DNA from: Artemia franciscana
Lineage: Eukaryota > Arthropoda > Branchiopoda > Anostraca > Artemiidae
DNA length: 64,000 nucleotides
Direction: 5' to 3'
Assembly (NCBI RefSeq): GCF_032884065.1
Contig: NC_088883.1
Coordinates: 22,935,637 to 22,999,636 of the forward strand
In this document: piece by piece, positions 52,431-63,394 of the stretch
How positions within the stretch are numbered: position 1 is the first letter of the stretch
Layout of the letters: every line of letters starts with the position of its first letter
Program-made: the position numbers and the translations under genes
The notes under the pieces: model-generated
Seen by the model: the letters and a program-made list of their open reading frames with translations, nothing else
Told to the model about the DNA's origin: nothing
The model's database searches: none

Positions 52431-53100
52431 AGGCCAAACCATGGAGATTCCAGTGGGAAAACCCCTCCCAGCCCTCACTACCATAACAGTTGTGGAAGAC
52501 AATAGAGAGTTAGCTTGGAGGATGATGTGGCTTGTCATACCCAACCATCTCACACACTCTATCTGAAGTTTTTGTTGTGTGGTGGTGCCAACTCTAAATC
52601 GCTGGAGAATGGTCCTTGAACCATACCTACCATGTGATCACTGTTACCAAGTGGGCTTAAATTGCATCTCTCTAGCACTCTCTAGTCCCTATGGTTTGTT
52701 GCTTGACCTTAGCACAGCAACCAGATCTATCACCATCATCAACTACGGAGCATCACAGTTCTCACAACTAATTTGCTCTGAAGTGTGAATTAATGTAATA
52801 GGCCATTCACATAGTTAGAAAAAAAATTTGTTTTGCAGCCTATTATTAGCACATTTTCGGTTAAGATTCAGGGACTTGTTCAGTTAAGATTCATTTGGTT
52901 AAGATTCAGATCTTGTTCTTGAAAAATTGTCCATCTAGAATATGTTTATGATAAAGTCTTAGTTACAAATCAGTTTACATGCTGTTAATACATCTTTATG
53001 CCAACACTGGTATGTAATAGTAGGTTTTTTTAGTCTTTGGAGCCTGTTAGGATATGCCAAGTTTTGGAAACCCCTTATGCATTTTGTTACTCACCACTGC
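52430..53100. other. No gene seen; probable LINE 3' UTRs
   Basis: Lies between the ends of two oppositely oriented LINE pieces. Moderately GC-richer than the flanks up to about 52790. No domains recognised. Confidence 0.45.
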
Positions 53101-54045
53101 ACCAGATTGTAGAATCAATTGATCTTGCTTGTTAACTGGCTTAGTAATGGACATCCCAAATTCTAATTTAGGTTGGATCAGGCCTTATAGAAGTGGAGAA
53201 ATCACTACTGAGAATCTACAGCAGAACATTATCTGTATTATTCCAAAAGTTTTATTAGCTTTGGCAATGACAGGCTTACATGTGTAACTTGAATCAATCA
53301 AGACTGCCAGGTCCTTTTGTAGTGACTGTTTGGGTACCATCATTGGAGTCCATAAAGTAGTGTCTCTAGGGGTTATTTGCTCCAAAGTGTATGCATGATG
53401 TTGCATTTAGGGATATTAAATTCTAGCTGCCTGGTTTTTGCTGACATTAAGAGTGTTGAGATCTGCTTAGAGGTCATTGGTACTTTGGGGTCATAAATTA
53501 GACCATTTTTTTGTAATCATCCACATTTAAGCAAATTTTTTTTTATGACTGAAGATGCATCATTTATATAAATATTAAATAAAGTTAGGCCCAAAAACAT
53601 ACCTTGAAGTATCCCACTTTCTATATCTGCTGCTTCAGAGAGGAAAATGAATCCACCATCCCCAAATACTTTTACTATCTGCTTCCTGTTAGTGAGAAAT
53701 GACATTTTCGAATTTATGACTTCATCATGGAGGCCTATGGCATGGATTTTACAGTTAAGTCTCCTGTGGCATTTTTATCAAAAGTTTTGCTAAATTTAAT
53801 AATATCATGTTAACAAGAGATCCTTTGTCCATAAGTTTTTTGACATGCTCGCAAATTTCAATGAGGTTTGTGTCAATTGATTGACTAGGACAAAAGCCAG
53901 GTTGGCAAGGCTACATTAGCTTATTCATATTTAGATGTTCTACAATGGCTGAGTTTACTATGCCTTCAAGGAGTTTCCCCACTCATGAAGTAAGACTATG
54001 TGGTTGATATTTGCTGGCTTCATCCCTGCTGCATCTGTTTTGAAA

Positions 54046-54125
<80 letters not shown>

Positions 54126-55200
54126 AGTGTTCTTTCAATCTTGTGGGATAGATTTTGTATTTAGGGGTTTTTGGAATAGTAGGGTGAAAGGATCAAATAA
54201 TACTGCATACATCTGCTTTGAAATCTGGGTGGGAAGTACTCTGTCTGGTCCTGTTCATTTATTAGGGTTAATCTTCTTTATTTGAGTCTCTACATCTACT
54301 CTGGTAATATTAATGGGTGGCTTACTTTTTAAAATTCTATAATGTGGGGGCTCTGGAAGTGGACTACTACCTGCAGCTAGGGATGCTGAGATGAACTACT
54401 TAATTAGTGCATTAGTTATTGCCCTCAGGTTTTAGATTTTTGAGCCATCTTGTACAAGTTGAGTGACAGAATGCCTTCTTGGCTTACTCTATGATGTACA
54501 CCTCCTAAATTTCTTAGGATTGTTTTTTTTTGTTGTTGCAGCTGCCACTGATTCCTTATATTTGTCAATGGTCCTTCAGATGAGACTTCTCAGCTTGTTA
54601 TGTACCTGCTTATATTTCATGTGATAGCCTGCCTGGTTTTGATTCTTTATGTATAGTTTCCAGCATTTCTTTTTTTCTGTTCCTAGCCCTTTTAACTTGT
54701 TTTGGAATATATGGGAGGGTTTTTGGTTTTCTTTTCCATTTTATAGAAGAGTGATTTTCAAAAGCTTTCAATAGTATTCTTTTCATAGTTGAGCATGACT
54801 TTCCAACATCTGTATTCTTAATGAAAGACCAATCACATTGAGTCAGTTCATGACAAAGTAGAATGTAATCAGTGTACATGTGTTCTTAAAATTCTAGTCT
54901 GGGGATTCAGTCTAAAACTGCAACTTATTGCAATGTGGTCACTAGCACCAAATGGTGGTAGGGGGTCAGTACTTATTATAGACTCTTGGTCTTTGGCTAG
55001 TAGAAGATCAAGCAGCAAGTGGTTCTGACCATTTCTAAATCTTGTTGAGAAATTAACTGCCAGGTACAAAGAATGATGAAACAGGCACTCCAGGAATAAT
55101 TTTATTAAACCATCTTCAGAAAAAGCAAATCCATCAACCCATTGAAGATTTGGGAGATTAAAGTTACCACCAATAATCACATTTCCTTGTAGCTTCATTA
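53100..55200 (-). pseudogene. CR1/Jockey-type LINE, endonuclease and RT, degraded
   Basis: 55198-54869 encodes NVIIGGNFNLPNLQWVDGF and PPFGASDHIAISCSF (endonuclease GDFN- and SDH-like motifs; the Asp of GDFN is Asn here). 54879-54610 encodes RKPKTLPYIPKQVKRARNRK, the linker before RT. RT pieces follow as GKLLEGIVNSAIVEHLNMNKL and PGFCPSQSIDTNLIEICEHV, then 53705-53517 with GILQGMFLGLTLFNIYIND. 53406-53185 reads KDLAVLIDSSYTCKPVIAKANK then VISPLLYKA. The FADD box is not recognisable. A TA microsatellite lies inside it. Upstream similarity may extend to about 55460. Confidence 0.8.
54048..54126. repeat. (TA)n microsatellite inside a LINE relic
   Basis: About 75 bp of pure TA. It interrupts the minus-strand LINE at 53100-55200. 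Confidence 0.97.
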
Positions 55201-55706
55201 TATTAAATTATATCCATTTGAAATAAAAAACCTGTTTTGCGAAAGAACTAATAATGTATCACCTGATCAGTCAAAGTACAAATATATTGTTGATGCTATA
55301 TATAGGACCACAAGGAGGGGGGGGTTAATGCTGGAAAAGTGAAGATGATATTTAGAAATAGTATAAAATAAGTAATCTAATGGTACTACTTTTATCTGTG
55401 TAACATTTTTCAAAAAATTTGTAGAGAATGTAATTTGGGCTTTATATTTTACCATAATGAGTAAGAGTAAAGTGATTTGCTTATAAGAATCATGTGTGAA
55501 TAAGTATTATAGAATACATTGTAGAATTGTTTTGAAGTATTTTTTTAGTTTTATAGTGTTTCCATCTGAAGAGGCAAACCACCAAATTTATTTCCATTAT
55601 ATTTGCTAATCTGACAATGCACTCTCCTGATAGTGTCAGATATAGGCTTAAATAATATACCTGGATATACCAGGAGACTGATTGCTTCATCACCAGTCCT
55701 CAGCAC

Positions 55707-56838
55707 ATGGCTACACTGCAGGCTTTTATATACTCGATTCTTGTTGTTGCTTGTCTTCTAAATAAGACTGTTGTTGCAGTGAATCAGCAGGTTGATGTAT
55801 ACTTTCCTCCACTTCTTGCATTTTCATGCAACCTTTGGCATAGTTGTCTGGGTCTTGCAATATTTCTTCCAAGAAATCCCATAATTTAAAGGATATGCTA
55901 GGAATTATGCAACAGCTTTATTGGGGTCTAAAAAGTATATTTGGCTATATAAATATGGTTCAAAATAACCTTCAGGGGTTTGTGATCAATTTGCTGCTAA
56001 ATTGATTTTTTTGATAAATTTGTCCAGCTACTTTGAAGCAGAAAACATTACAACTATTGATTGTCAAAGTTTTGGATTCGTTTTTGGGACTCTTTAAAGA
56101 GCAAGTGATCTATTCGGAAAACAACTCATTGGAAAATTGCTGAGTTTGCAATGCAATTTGACTAAGCAAGCAACAACCTCTAGATGAATCACCTTTGTTG
56201 ACTACTTTTACCTTGGGAGAATGGACAACTCCACAGTGAGTACATTCAACCTTGAAGTGTCCCAATGACTTTTAATCAGCACTTGCGTAGTTTAATGCAT
56301 TAGACTTGTACATAATTTGGCACCAAAGTTTGTTGGTGTCAAAGATTGCAATGGCATTATTCTTCTAATATAATATTTCTTTCTTCTCCATTTTAATTTT
56401 TAACTTTCTGATAATTGCTGTTGCTTGTCATCTAATTGCACAATTCTTTGTTTCTTGCTTCTTTGTTCTTCAATTTAGTTTTGACTCATTGTTATTGTTG
56501 TTTTTGAAAGTATTCTAACCACATATTTTTTTATTCTTCATTTTCATTTCCTTTACCTTGGCTGCTTGGATTGGTCTTGTCATATTTGATGCTCTAGATT
56601 GTTCATTTTCACCTGTGAATTTACATTTGTCATGTTGTCCTCTTGATCTTCTCTTATTTGATGGTTCAAAACAGCTCAATATTTTTTTTTCGGAAAATTT
56701 GTATCTTGTGATGTTCTTGCATAAAAAAAAAGATCTAGATAGGTCAGAAGTCTGAGGAAATTCGTTAAGAGCCTTAATTTTGGAAAAATTAGCTTCAATA
56801 ATCAAATATCTTTGAACAGATTTAGTATGAAAACACAT
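55707..56838 (-). pseudogene. Helitron N-terminal region fragment
   Basis: Minus-strand pieces in order: 56838-56515 (TKSVQRYLIIEANFSKIKAL, SRGQHDKCKFTGENEQSRAS), then about 56260-56110 CTHCGVVHSPKVKVVNKGDS, RGCCLLSQIALQTQQFSNEL, a Cys/His pattern as in the start of Helitron proteins (C.HCGA.H...CC..G...L). About 55990-55900 gives TPEGYFEPYLYSQIYFLDPNKAVA and about 55880-55770 EEILQDPDNYAKGCMKMQEV and EESIHQPADSLQQQSY, matching the Helitron_like_N pattern (QIYHL...N..DPYA..F..M.EVE). Stops and frameshifts abound. The replication initiator (HUH) and helicase domains are absent. Confidence 0.6.
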
Positions 56839-58080
56839 TAAATTGTTGAAAGAGAAAAAAGCAGGTAATTGTATAATAATAAACTATAATTATATAAACT
56901 TCAAAAAATATTTATGGTGCATGAGCAATAATTTTAATGTTTCAATTCAAACTAGAAAAATGCCTGACAATTCTAAAATAAGTTTATTTTTTGTTAGATA
57001 AAATCCACTTGCTACATGATTAACTTACAGGTTTGAACGCAACCAGTTACATAATGTCAGTAGGAAGGCAGAAAAAATAAAAATTTGTAATTATTACAAA
57101 TGATTTATTTGATATTTGACAAGGGTATCAACAATTCTAAAACATTAAAAAAGAAACCCAAAAGTTTGAAGCTTAGTAGAAATTGTTGTTAGAAAAACAT
57201 CATTACTGAATTTCTTTTCTTATAAGTATAAGCAATGTCTTTTTCAGACATAAAAAAAGTCGAAAACAATTTTAAGTTCAGTTAAGAAATGCTAAAGTTA
57301 TTATGTAAACTGGAGTTCAATAATGATGTTTTTTTTTTAAATCATCATTTGTAATAATTGCAAATCTTGTTCTTGGTCATTCCTACTGACATTATGTAAC
57401 TGGTTGCATTCAAACCTGTAAGCTTAATCATGCAGCAAGTGGATTTTATCTAATAAAAAAAAAAAAATAGAATTGTCAGGCATTTTCTAGTTTGAATGAA
57501 AACATTAAAATTATTGCTCATGCACTATCAACATTTTTTTTGAAGTTTATATAATAAGTTTATTTTTGTAATTACCAGTTTTTTGCTGTTTACACAATTT
57601 AATGTCTTTTCATACTGACTCTTTTCAAAGATATTTGATTATTAAAGCAGGTCCAATTTCGAACACCAATTTCTACTAAGCTTCAAACTTCTGGTTTTAT
57701 TTTTTAAGGTTTTTGAATTGTTGTAGTCCCTTGTTAAAATATATACAAATATTTTTGCAACTACCTGTTTTTTGCTCTTTTGGCAATTTAATGTCTTTTC
57801 GTACTAAATCTGTTCAAAGATATTTGATTAATGAAGCTAATTTTTCCAAAATTAATGATGCTCTTAATGAATTTTCTCAGACTGCTGACCTATCTAGATC
57901 GTTTTTTTATGCGAGAATATCCCAAGATACCAATTTTCCCCAAAAAATTTGGGGCTATTTTGAACCATCAAATAGGACAAGATCAAGAGGACAACATGAT
58001 ACATGTAAATACACAGGTGATAATGAACAATCTAGAGCTTGAAATATGACAAGACCAATCCAAGCAGCCAAGGTAAAGGG
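56515..58080. repeat. Large complex inverted repeat including the Helitron 5' part
   Basis: 56880-57068 is inverted at 57370-57560 (shared ACTGACATTATGTAACTGG against CCAGTTACATAATGTCAGT, and AAGTGGATTTTATCTAATAAA against its complement). The open frame 56838-56515 (minus) has an inverted second copy at 57790-58050 (plus) with the same protein phrases: TKSVQRYLINEANFSKI, DLSRSFF, EPSNRTRSRGQHDTCKYTG. A third partial copy lies at about 57590-57645. 57110-57190 is inverted at about 57650-57745. The order is not a simple palindrome, which suggests stepwise nested copying. Confidence 0.85.
57790..58070 (+). pseudogene. Inverted second copy of the Helitron-linked open frame
   Basis: The plus strand encodes FGNLMSFRTKSVQRYLINE, ANFSKINDALNEFSQTADLS, RSFFYARISQDTNFPQKIWG, YFEPSNRTRSRGQHDTCKY and TGDNEQSRA. 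This aligns along its length with the minus-strand frame at 56838-56515. It ends at a TGA before the MTRPIQAAKVK continuation seen in the other copy. Family assignment depends on the Helitron reading of that copy. Confidence 0.6.
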
Positions 58081-58089
58081 CATCGAAAA

Positions 58090-58350
58090 AATGAGATATT
58101 TCTAACTTACGAACGCGTTATCAGATCTTAATGGAATTTGACATTTAGAAGGATCTTGTGTCTTGGAGCTCTTATTTTAAATCCCGACTGGATCCGGTGA
58201 CATTGGGGGAAGTTGGAGGGGGAAACTAGAGATTTTGGAAAACGCCTAGAGTGGAGAGATCATATTGAAACTTGGTGAGAAGAAGCTACTGGCTCTTGGC
58301 TCTTCCGACCTCGTCACAAGTGCCATATGAGCTCTTGGCTCTTGTTTCTC
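58090..58350 (-). repeat. Inverted single copy of the 41010-41940 repeat
   Basis: Plus-strand text CAGATCTTAATGGAATTTGACAT, AGAAGGATCTTGTGTCTTGGAGCTCTTATTTTAAATCCCGACTGGATCC, then GGCTCTTCCGACCTCGTCACAAGTGCCATATGAGCTCTTGGC, is the reverse complement of phrases at 40870-40950 and 41390-41480. Confidence 0.8.
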
Positions 58351-59284
58351 CCCTCCCCTAAAAAGCTTCTACATTAGCTATAGTAGCTATTTTTAGTAGC
58401 TATATTTATTCTGTAGTAGCTATTTCAGGCTTTTTCTTTCAAATTTGCTCCTTCTGCCCTGAAAAAGCTTCTATATGCATGCCAACTGTTCTTACAGGAG
58501 CAAATCTAATTAAAAAAAGCTTCAAAAATAAACCATTGGACTTCAAATAAAGTATCACATTTCAAGTACTACCTATATTTAAGCACAATTCATGTATTTG
58601 AAACAAAAGGACCTTTTAAGTTTGTTTTCTCTGGTTGTTTGTTAAGAATGTTAGCTGGCTAGCCTGTACAGCAGATAAGAATTCTCCATACATACCATGA
58701 CCTTCAAGCCCAAAAAATCGTCATTTACCCTGTATAAGCCATCACAAAAGGTGCTAAACAATCCTCAAAGGGATACTTAACTTCTTGAAGAGTATATCAT
58801 GCGCAACTTCAGTAGGTAGGATTACCAACCTCTTCATAGCTGTTCAAAGAATATCATGGGGTCCGTAAAATATGTCAGATGCTGAATAAGGATTGTAGTA
58901 GCCTACCAGTGGTATCAGTTTGCAGTGGTGGTGTTGGAGCGCAATCCCCTGATTTAAAAAACGCTTGTGCAATAACGTATTTTACCCTGTTTTTTAGGTA
59001 TGTTTGCTAATTGTTATTATGTTGTTTTTTATATTTTGTCAAAAAATCCCCTTGACACCTTAACCTTTTTGAGGATTTTTTGATGCCATTTAGTGATAGC
59101 TATTTATGAAGCATTCTTGGTGTAGTAATCTTTTTATTGATTTTATTTTTAATTTTTATTTTGCTTAATTAACTTAATTTAACTTTCAATTAACTTAATT
59201 TAAAGTTAATTAATTAATTAATTTAACGTAATTAACTTAATTTAACTTAATTAACTTTTATTTAACTTAATTTTTTTTTTGAAG
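58350..59284 (+). other. Upstream sequence or intron before the WDR70-like exon
   Basis: TAGTAGCTATTT is repeated at 58383-58427. 59160-59270 consists of irregular repeats of TTAATTAACTTAATTTAA. The tract ends TTTTTTTTTTGAAG, the acceptor of the next exon. No other exon recognised. Confidence 0.5.
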
Positions 59285-59761
59285 GAAATGTTGAAAAAAG
59301 GGAAGCCAATTCAATTTGGCAAAATATCCTTGCCAAAATTGGTGAATGATGAAACAGAGCCTGAAAAAGAGCATCCAAGTTCAACAGTCCCATCTGACGC
59401 TATAGGGTTTGGTTCATTTGGAAAAGCTGAGGTAGAAACTTCAGAGTCTAAAAACACAGAAACTCCATCAAGCTCTTTTTCTTTGGATAAAAAGGCAAAA
59501 CAGTTTGACATTGATGAGCTTGTTACTCAAGCTCGTGAGTCAATTGCAGAAATGAAAACGGCTGAAAAAGAAAACACAGAAGATAATAATGATGAGGAAG
59601 GAGAAAACATTGGAACCCCCTTTCCCTCTGGCTTTAAAGAAGAAGAAGCTGAGTTATCTGATGTTGAAATAGGTCCTCCACTGCCTCCTGGCTTTTCAGC
59701 CGCCAGTGGAATTAGCAGAGTAGAAGATGAAGCTTCTTCTGAGGAAGAAGAAGACAAAGAG
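59285..59761 (+). CDS. Wdr70: WDR70-like protein, N-terminal acidic region exon
   Basis: The acceptor is T10-GAAG (AG 59283-59284), and 159 codons end with donor GAG|GTAGTA at 59762. Features: GKPIQFGKISLPK at the start; SFSLDKKAKQFDIDELVTQA about residue 70, which resembles the FGKKARTFDLEAMFEQTR box of WDR70; a Glu/Asp-rich stretch; VEIGPPLPPGFS, which resembles the DELIGPPLPP box; and a final EEEEDKE run before WD repeats would begin. In the family, WD40 repeats follow. WDR70 is a nuclear WD40 protein that has been linked to the CUL4-DDB1 ligase and DNA-end resection. The WD40 exons are not visible, so identity rests on this region. The first ATG (59288) may be the start codon or internal. 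Confidence 0.6.
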
Positions 59762-60460
59762 GTAGTAATTTAAAATAGATTCCTAGTAGTAGCTGCAATT
59801 TAAATCGAAATTTTATTCTGGTTTTCCATGTTCCTTTTGTTGGTTATTCGAAGTTTTTCTAGTGGAAAATATGTGTTCTATTTCATTTTTGAAAAAATAA
59901 GCAAATGCTAGAAGCTATAACTTTCTCAGAGTAAATCCAATAGCCTTATTCCTTCAAAAAAGTAAAAGAAACGATAAACAACATGTAGATTAAACTTACC
60001 ATACTAAATTCATCTTTGTGATAAGCCACAAAATACGGAGGAAGGTGGAATGAGTAGAACACAACATTTATTACTGACAATCTCAAGATAGTTCTTGTTT
60101 TTCTAAAGGTTCTAAAATTCCTTTAAAGTCTTTAATATGCCTTTTTTTCTTCTCTTTTACAAAACTGGATGTATTTTCGCAAAAGAAAAAAGAATTAAAT
60201 AATTCTTGGATTGATAATTAATGCTTTTTGAGTCATCCATTTATTTATCCATACTCAAAGGTAGATATAAAACTTGTATGATTCAACTATTGTTTTTACT
60301 AGTTGTTATCTTCCTACAGTCTGTTCTATATCCCCATGCTTTTTGCTTTTGGCTTTCATTCTCAATTACTCAGTTCTTTTTTATTTCACAAAAATTAAAA
60401 TATATAATTCAGCTATTCAAATGCTGCTGTTAAACCGTTAATAGAGACAGGAAAAAACTC
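59762..60460. other. Presumed intron of the WDR70-like gene
   Basis: AT-rich. The only coding-like signal is the minus-strand stretch at 60085-60000, listed separately. A plus-strand open frame at 60221-60433 has hydrophobic residues only and no family match. Confidence 0.4.
60000..60085 (-). CDS. Weak exon candidate, minus strand
   Basis: The minus strand reads INVVFYSFHLPPYFVAYHKD, EFSM and then the consensus donor ATG|GTAAGT (GT at 59999-59998). The acceptor side is unclear (TTGAG or GTCAG). No family recognised; could be chance. Confidence 0.2.
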
Positions 60461-60763
60461 ACAGGATTTCATGAGAAAACCAAATGAGAGTGTAAACGAT
60501 CAAAAAATAGTAATAGGAATAGCAAAGATTACTAGTAAAACTAGGCCAGGAAAGGTTGTTACGGAACTAAAACAAGATACACAAAAAAAAATGGAAAACA
60601 ATCATGATTGTTCAGCACCAGACAGCACTTATGTGTGTAAAAAAAAAGAAAAAAGGATATGCGCTAAGCACTTGAGATGTACAACAGAAAGACGACAGAC
60701 AAGAATTCATTCTAATTCCACTTGTGCTTATACTTTATTTTCCAGTTTTTTTCCCTTTCAGAA

Positions 60764-60930
60764 TTTATAAGGACACTGTGGAGCCGGAAAATAGTTGCGA
60801 TATGAGCGAAATAGTAGGATTTCTAACTAAGCGATTAGTAGATTTTGTGAAATCTGGCCAGAAACAAAAGAAGTTCTTGACCAAATTTCAATACTGCCTA
60901 AATTCTACTAACTTTCAAAGTTCTTATTAG
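60764..60930 (+). CDS. Possible terminal exon, unknown gene
   Basis: A strong polypyrimidine acceptor TTTCCAGTTTTTTTCCCTTTCAG precedes IYKDTVEPENSCDMSEIVGF, LTKRLVDFVKSGQKQKKFLT and KFQYCLNSTNFQSSY, then TAG. An upstream open frame at 60471-60770 (IGIAKITSKTRPGKVVTELK...) could be the preceding exon. The peptide looks ordinary, but I recognise no family and it does not resemble the expected WD40 part of WDR70. Confidence 0.3.
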
Positions 60931-62020
60931 TAAAATTGAACTGGTTATAAAATGTAAAATTAGGGTTTTTTGTTGTTGTTCAGACTGCCCAACTCAAAAT
61001 TAAATAGCTTTTTTCAAAATTAAACAACTAATTAAATTTATTTAAATTGGGTTAGAAATTAAATAGATTCCTTGAACTGAAATTTTGTGTATCCAATTGT
61101 TTGTCCTATATGCTTGAAAGGAATGGATTTAAAAGAAAGAAAACATCAATGAAAACTAGATGCTTGTTAGACTAGTAGAACTTAATTGATTTCTAAAAAT
61201 AAACTGACAACTTTTGCTTCTCATAGCTGTTGTACTGAATAGTAGTGACTAGAGTTGTTGGGATTGGAGCTTTGATGATCAGGACTGCCACCAAGATACA
61301 TTTTTGTTTCATCAAAGTGTGAAAAATGTATTGTTTTTTCATTAAAAGACACCGTATTCGAAAGCAGTAGTAAGAACAAAATTCATCCAAGAAAAAAATG
61401 GCTAATAATCCAGAGAAAATATATACTCACCATTATGGAAAAAACTGAATTTGTCAGGATAGACATAGAAAAGATTCTAATATTTTAGAAGAGGCTAATA
61501 GATGGACACATTGATCAACAAAGCGTTAGTTTAGATTATGAAAGATAAATGGTTACCAACTTTTGGCCATTTTTAAGTAGATGAATGATCAAAATTTTTA
61601 ATTATGAGCAACTGTTGTCTACAAGAAACAAATTTCCACTTTTTTTTTTATTTTGATGTGGCTCAAAAATCGAAATGGAGATATTTATTCTGGATTTGTG
61701 TTGAATATAGTAGTAAAAATGAAACAATAACTAAAACAAAAGGTATCATTTTCTGTAAGTTCTTGCTAATGGTACTAATATGCCATTAAATGTTGACCAA
61801 CATTTTCCAAGTCACTTTAAAAGCCAGGATCATGCAACTTTTCTGAAGTGCACTCAAACTTTATAAGGCTGTTATCATGGATAATCATGATATATGCTGC
61901 TAAGCTAATCAAAAGTAAATGTGGATTGTTGCTTTTTCAGTAATGTTCATTTTTGACCTAGACAGAAAGTGCCATAACATATAATTAGCACTGGAACGTA
62001 CCATAGATGGCACGTTAGTA
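60931..62020. other. No gene seen, one weak minus-strand mini-exon
   Basis: At 61476-61431 the minus strand gives NLFYVYPDKFSFFHN with the donor AATG|GTGAGT; too short to call. The remainder is AT-rich and unassigned. Confidence 0.35.
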
Positions 62021-62300
62021 CCATTTGTGACAGCCTTAGTCACGGTATGAGTTGTAATGAATAGTCGTTGTTGAGGAATGCTGATTCTAGGAGCTATGGC
62101 AGAAGCAGTTATTCTAGAACTAGTGTCAAGTCAAAGCTACTGAATAAGGGTCTTAAAGGACTGGGAGTAGTCGCTGTTTGTGCTCAGAAGTATATTTTTT
62201 AGGGCTTGATACGTTTTATTAATATGGCCGCCTTTACATTTTGATCCAATACCAAATGGTGCCTTGGTGTCGCCTGGGACCGTAATAAGCCCCTGACGGG
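62020..62300 (+). repeat. Dispersed repeat, copy 1 (pair with 63030-63360)
   Basis: Shared in order with 63030-63360: CACGGTATGAGTTGTA or CATGGTATAAGTTCAA, AGAAGCAGTT, CTAG(A/G)A(C/A)TAGT(G/T)TCAA(G/A)TCAAA, a CTCAGAAGTATATTTTTTAGGG or CTTAGAGGTATATTTTTGAGGG box and TACATTTTGA. The tail of the first copy has CCTGACGGGGTGAAAGTGCGCGCGG. Confidence 0.65.
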
Positions 62301-63030
62301 GTGAAAGTGCGCGCGGGTGCTGTCTAATTTGATCACAAGACAAAAAAAAACATAAAGAAGAGAGAAAGGAAAATAATAACAACCAGTGAAGAAAACGAAG
62401 AGGACAGTGCAAATATTTTGGTCAAGACCTCCGCTTGACCTTCAGAACTGCAGCGCACAATAATAAAGAAGAAAATACCGATAAAATCCAAATGATAATA
62501 TAAAACCAGACTTAAAAACGAACGCTAAAACTAAATTAGGAAGAACCTCTCAAAGCAACGATGAAAGGGTAAATGTATAAAAGATACTGTACTGAATGGC
62601 ATTTCAATCTTTTAATTTATGTAGAGCCTTCTTAAAAGCTAATTTCTTACCAGTAATGGTATTTTCAGGGATTCTGTTAGGTTGCAAAATGATTTCGTGA
62701 ATGGATATAAAAACAATTGGAATGAGTAAGTTCATTATAAGTGGGGCTTGGATAGGTTTCTCCAGTGCATCTACTGAGGGCAACCCATTGGTGAAGGTGC
62801 TTATTTTTACTTCAACTACCTCCCTGAAAACTTACATGAGCACTTTAAGAGGGACAATAACGGACGTGTTATCACATAAAATGAAGTGGTGTAGGTTACC
62901 ATGGAAGTGTTGAGCAAAGGCGGAATCAACCTTTGGTGTATCCCCATTTCCTTGTCGATTGAGGACCTGTGATCCGATAACCTCTCTATTAGAATAATGA
63001 GGGAGAGCCCTTGTGATGGTGCAAGTAGTC
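62300..63030. other. No gene seen
   Basis: Unassigned sequence. Open frames 62412-62137 (minus) and 62701-62913 (plus) carry no known domain, and the first lies mostly within the repeat. Confidence 0.45.
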
Positions 63031-63360
63031 ATGGTATAAGTTCAAGTGAATAGGCGTGATTACAACAATTACGATTGACACAGTTTAGTTAGAAGCAGTT
63101 GTGCTAGGAATAGTTTCAAATCAAAAGCTAATTTAAGGATAGTCCTGGTCTAAGGAGTAACCCTAGAAATTGTACTCTTAGAAGCAGTCAGGATGGATGT
63201 AGTCTTTGTTTAAATTCATGTATTAGAATTTATCTCACACATTATGTTGTCCTTAGAGGTATATTTTTGAGGGTTCAAAAGCTCAAAACTACATTTTGAA
63301 ATCTGGCCAAAAGCTTATCTGTGCGTCATCAAGGAGGCACACTCGTGCCTCTATAAAGAG
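63030..63360 (+). repeat. Dispersed repeat, copy 2
   Basis: Matches 62020-62300 as described there. It ends with GGAGGCACACTCGTGCCTCT, a short palindrome (GAGGCAC...GTGCCTC) near 63330-63350. Confidence 0.65.
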
Positions 63361-63394
63361 GCGACACACGACAATGTTAAGCGATCTTCGGTTC

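Noticed and set aside
59311-59757. Minus-strand Ser-rich frames opposite the WDR70-like exon
   Set aside because: They are shadows of the Glu/Asp-rich plus-strand coding sequence, which has splice signals and family boxes.
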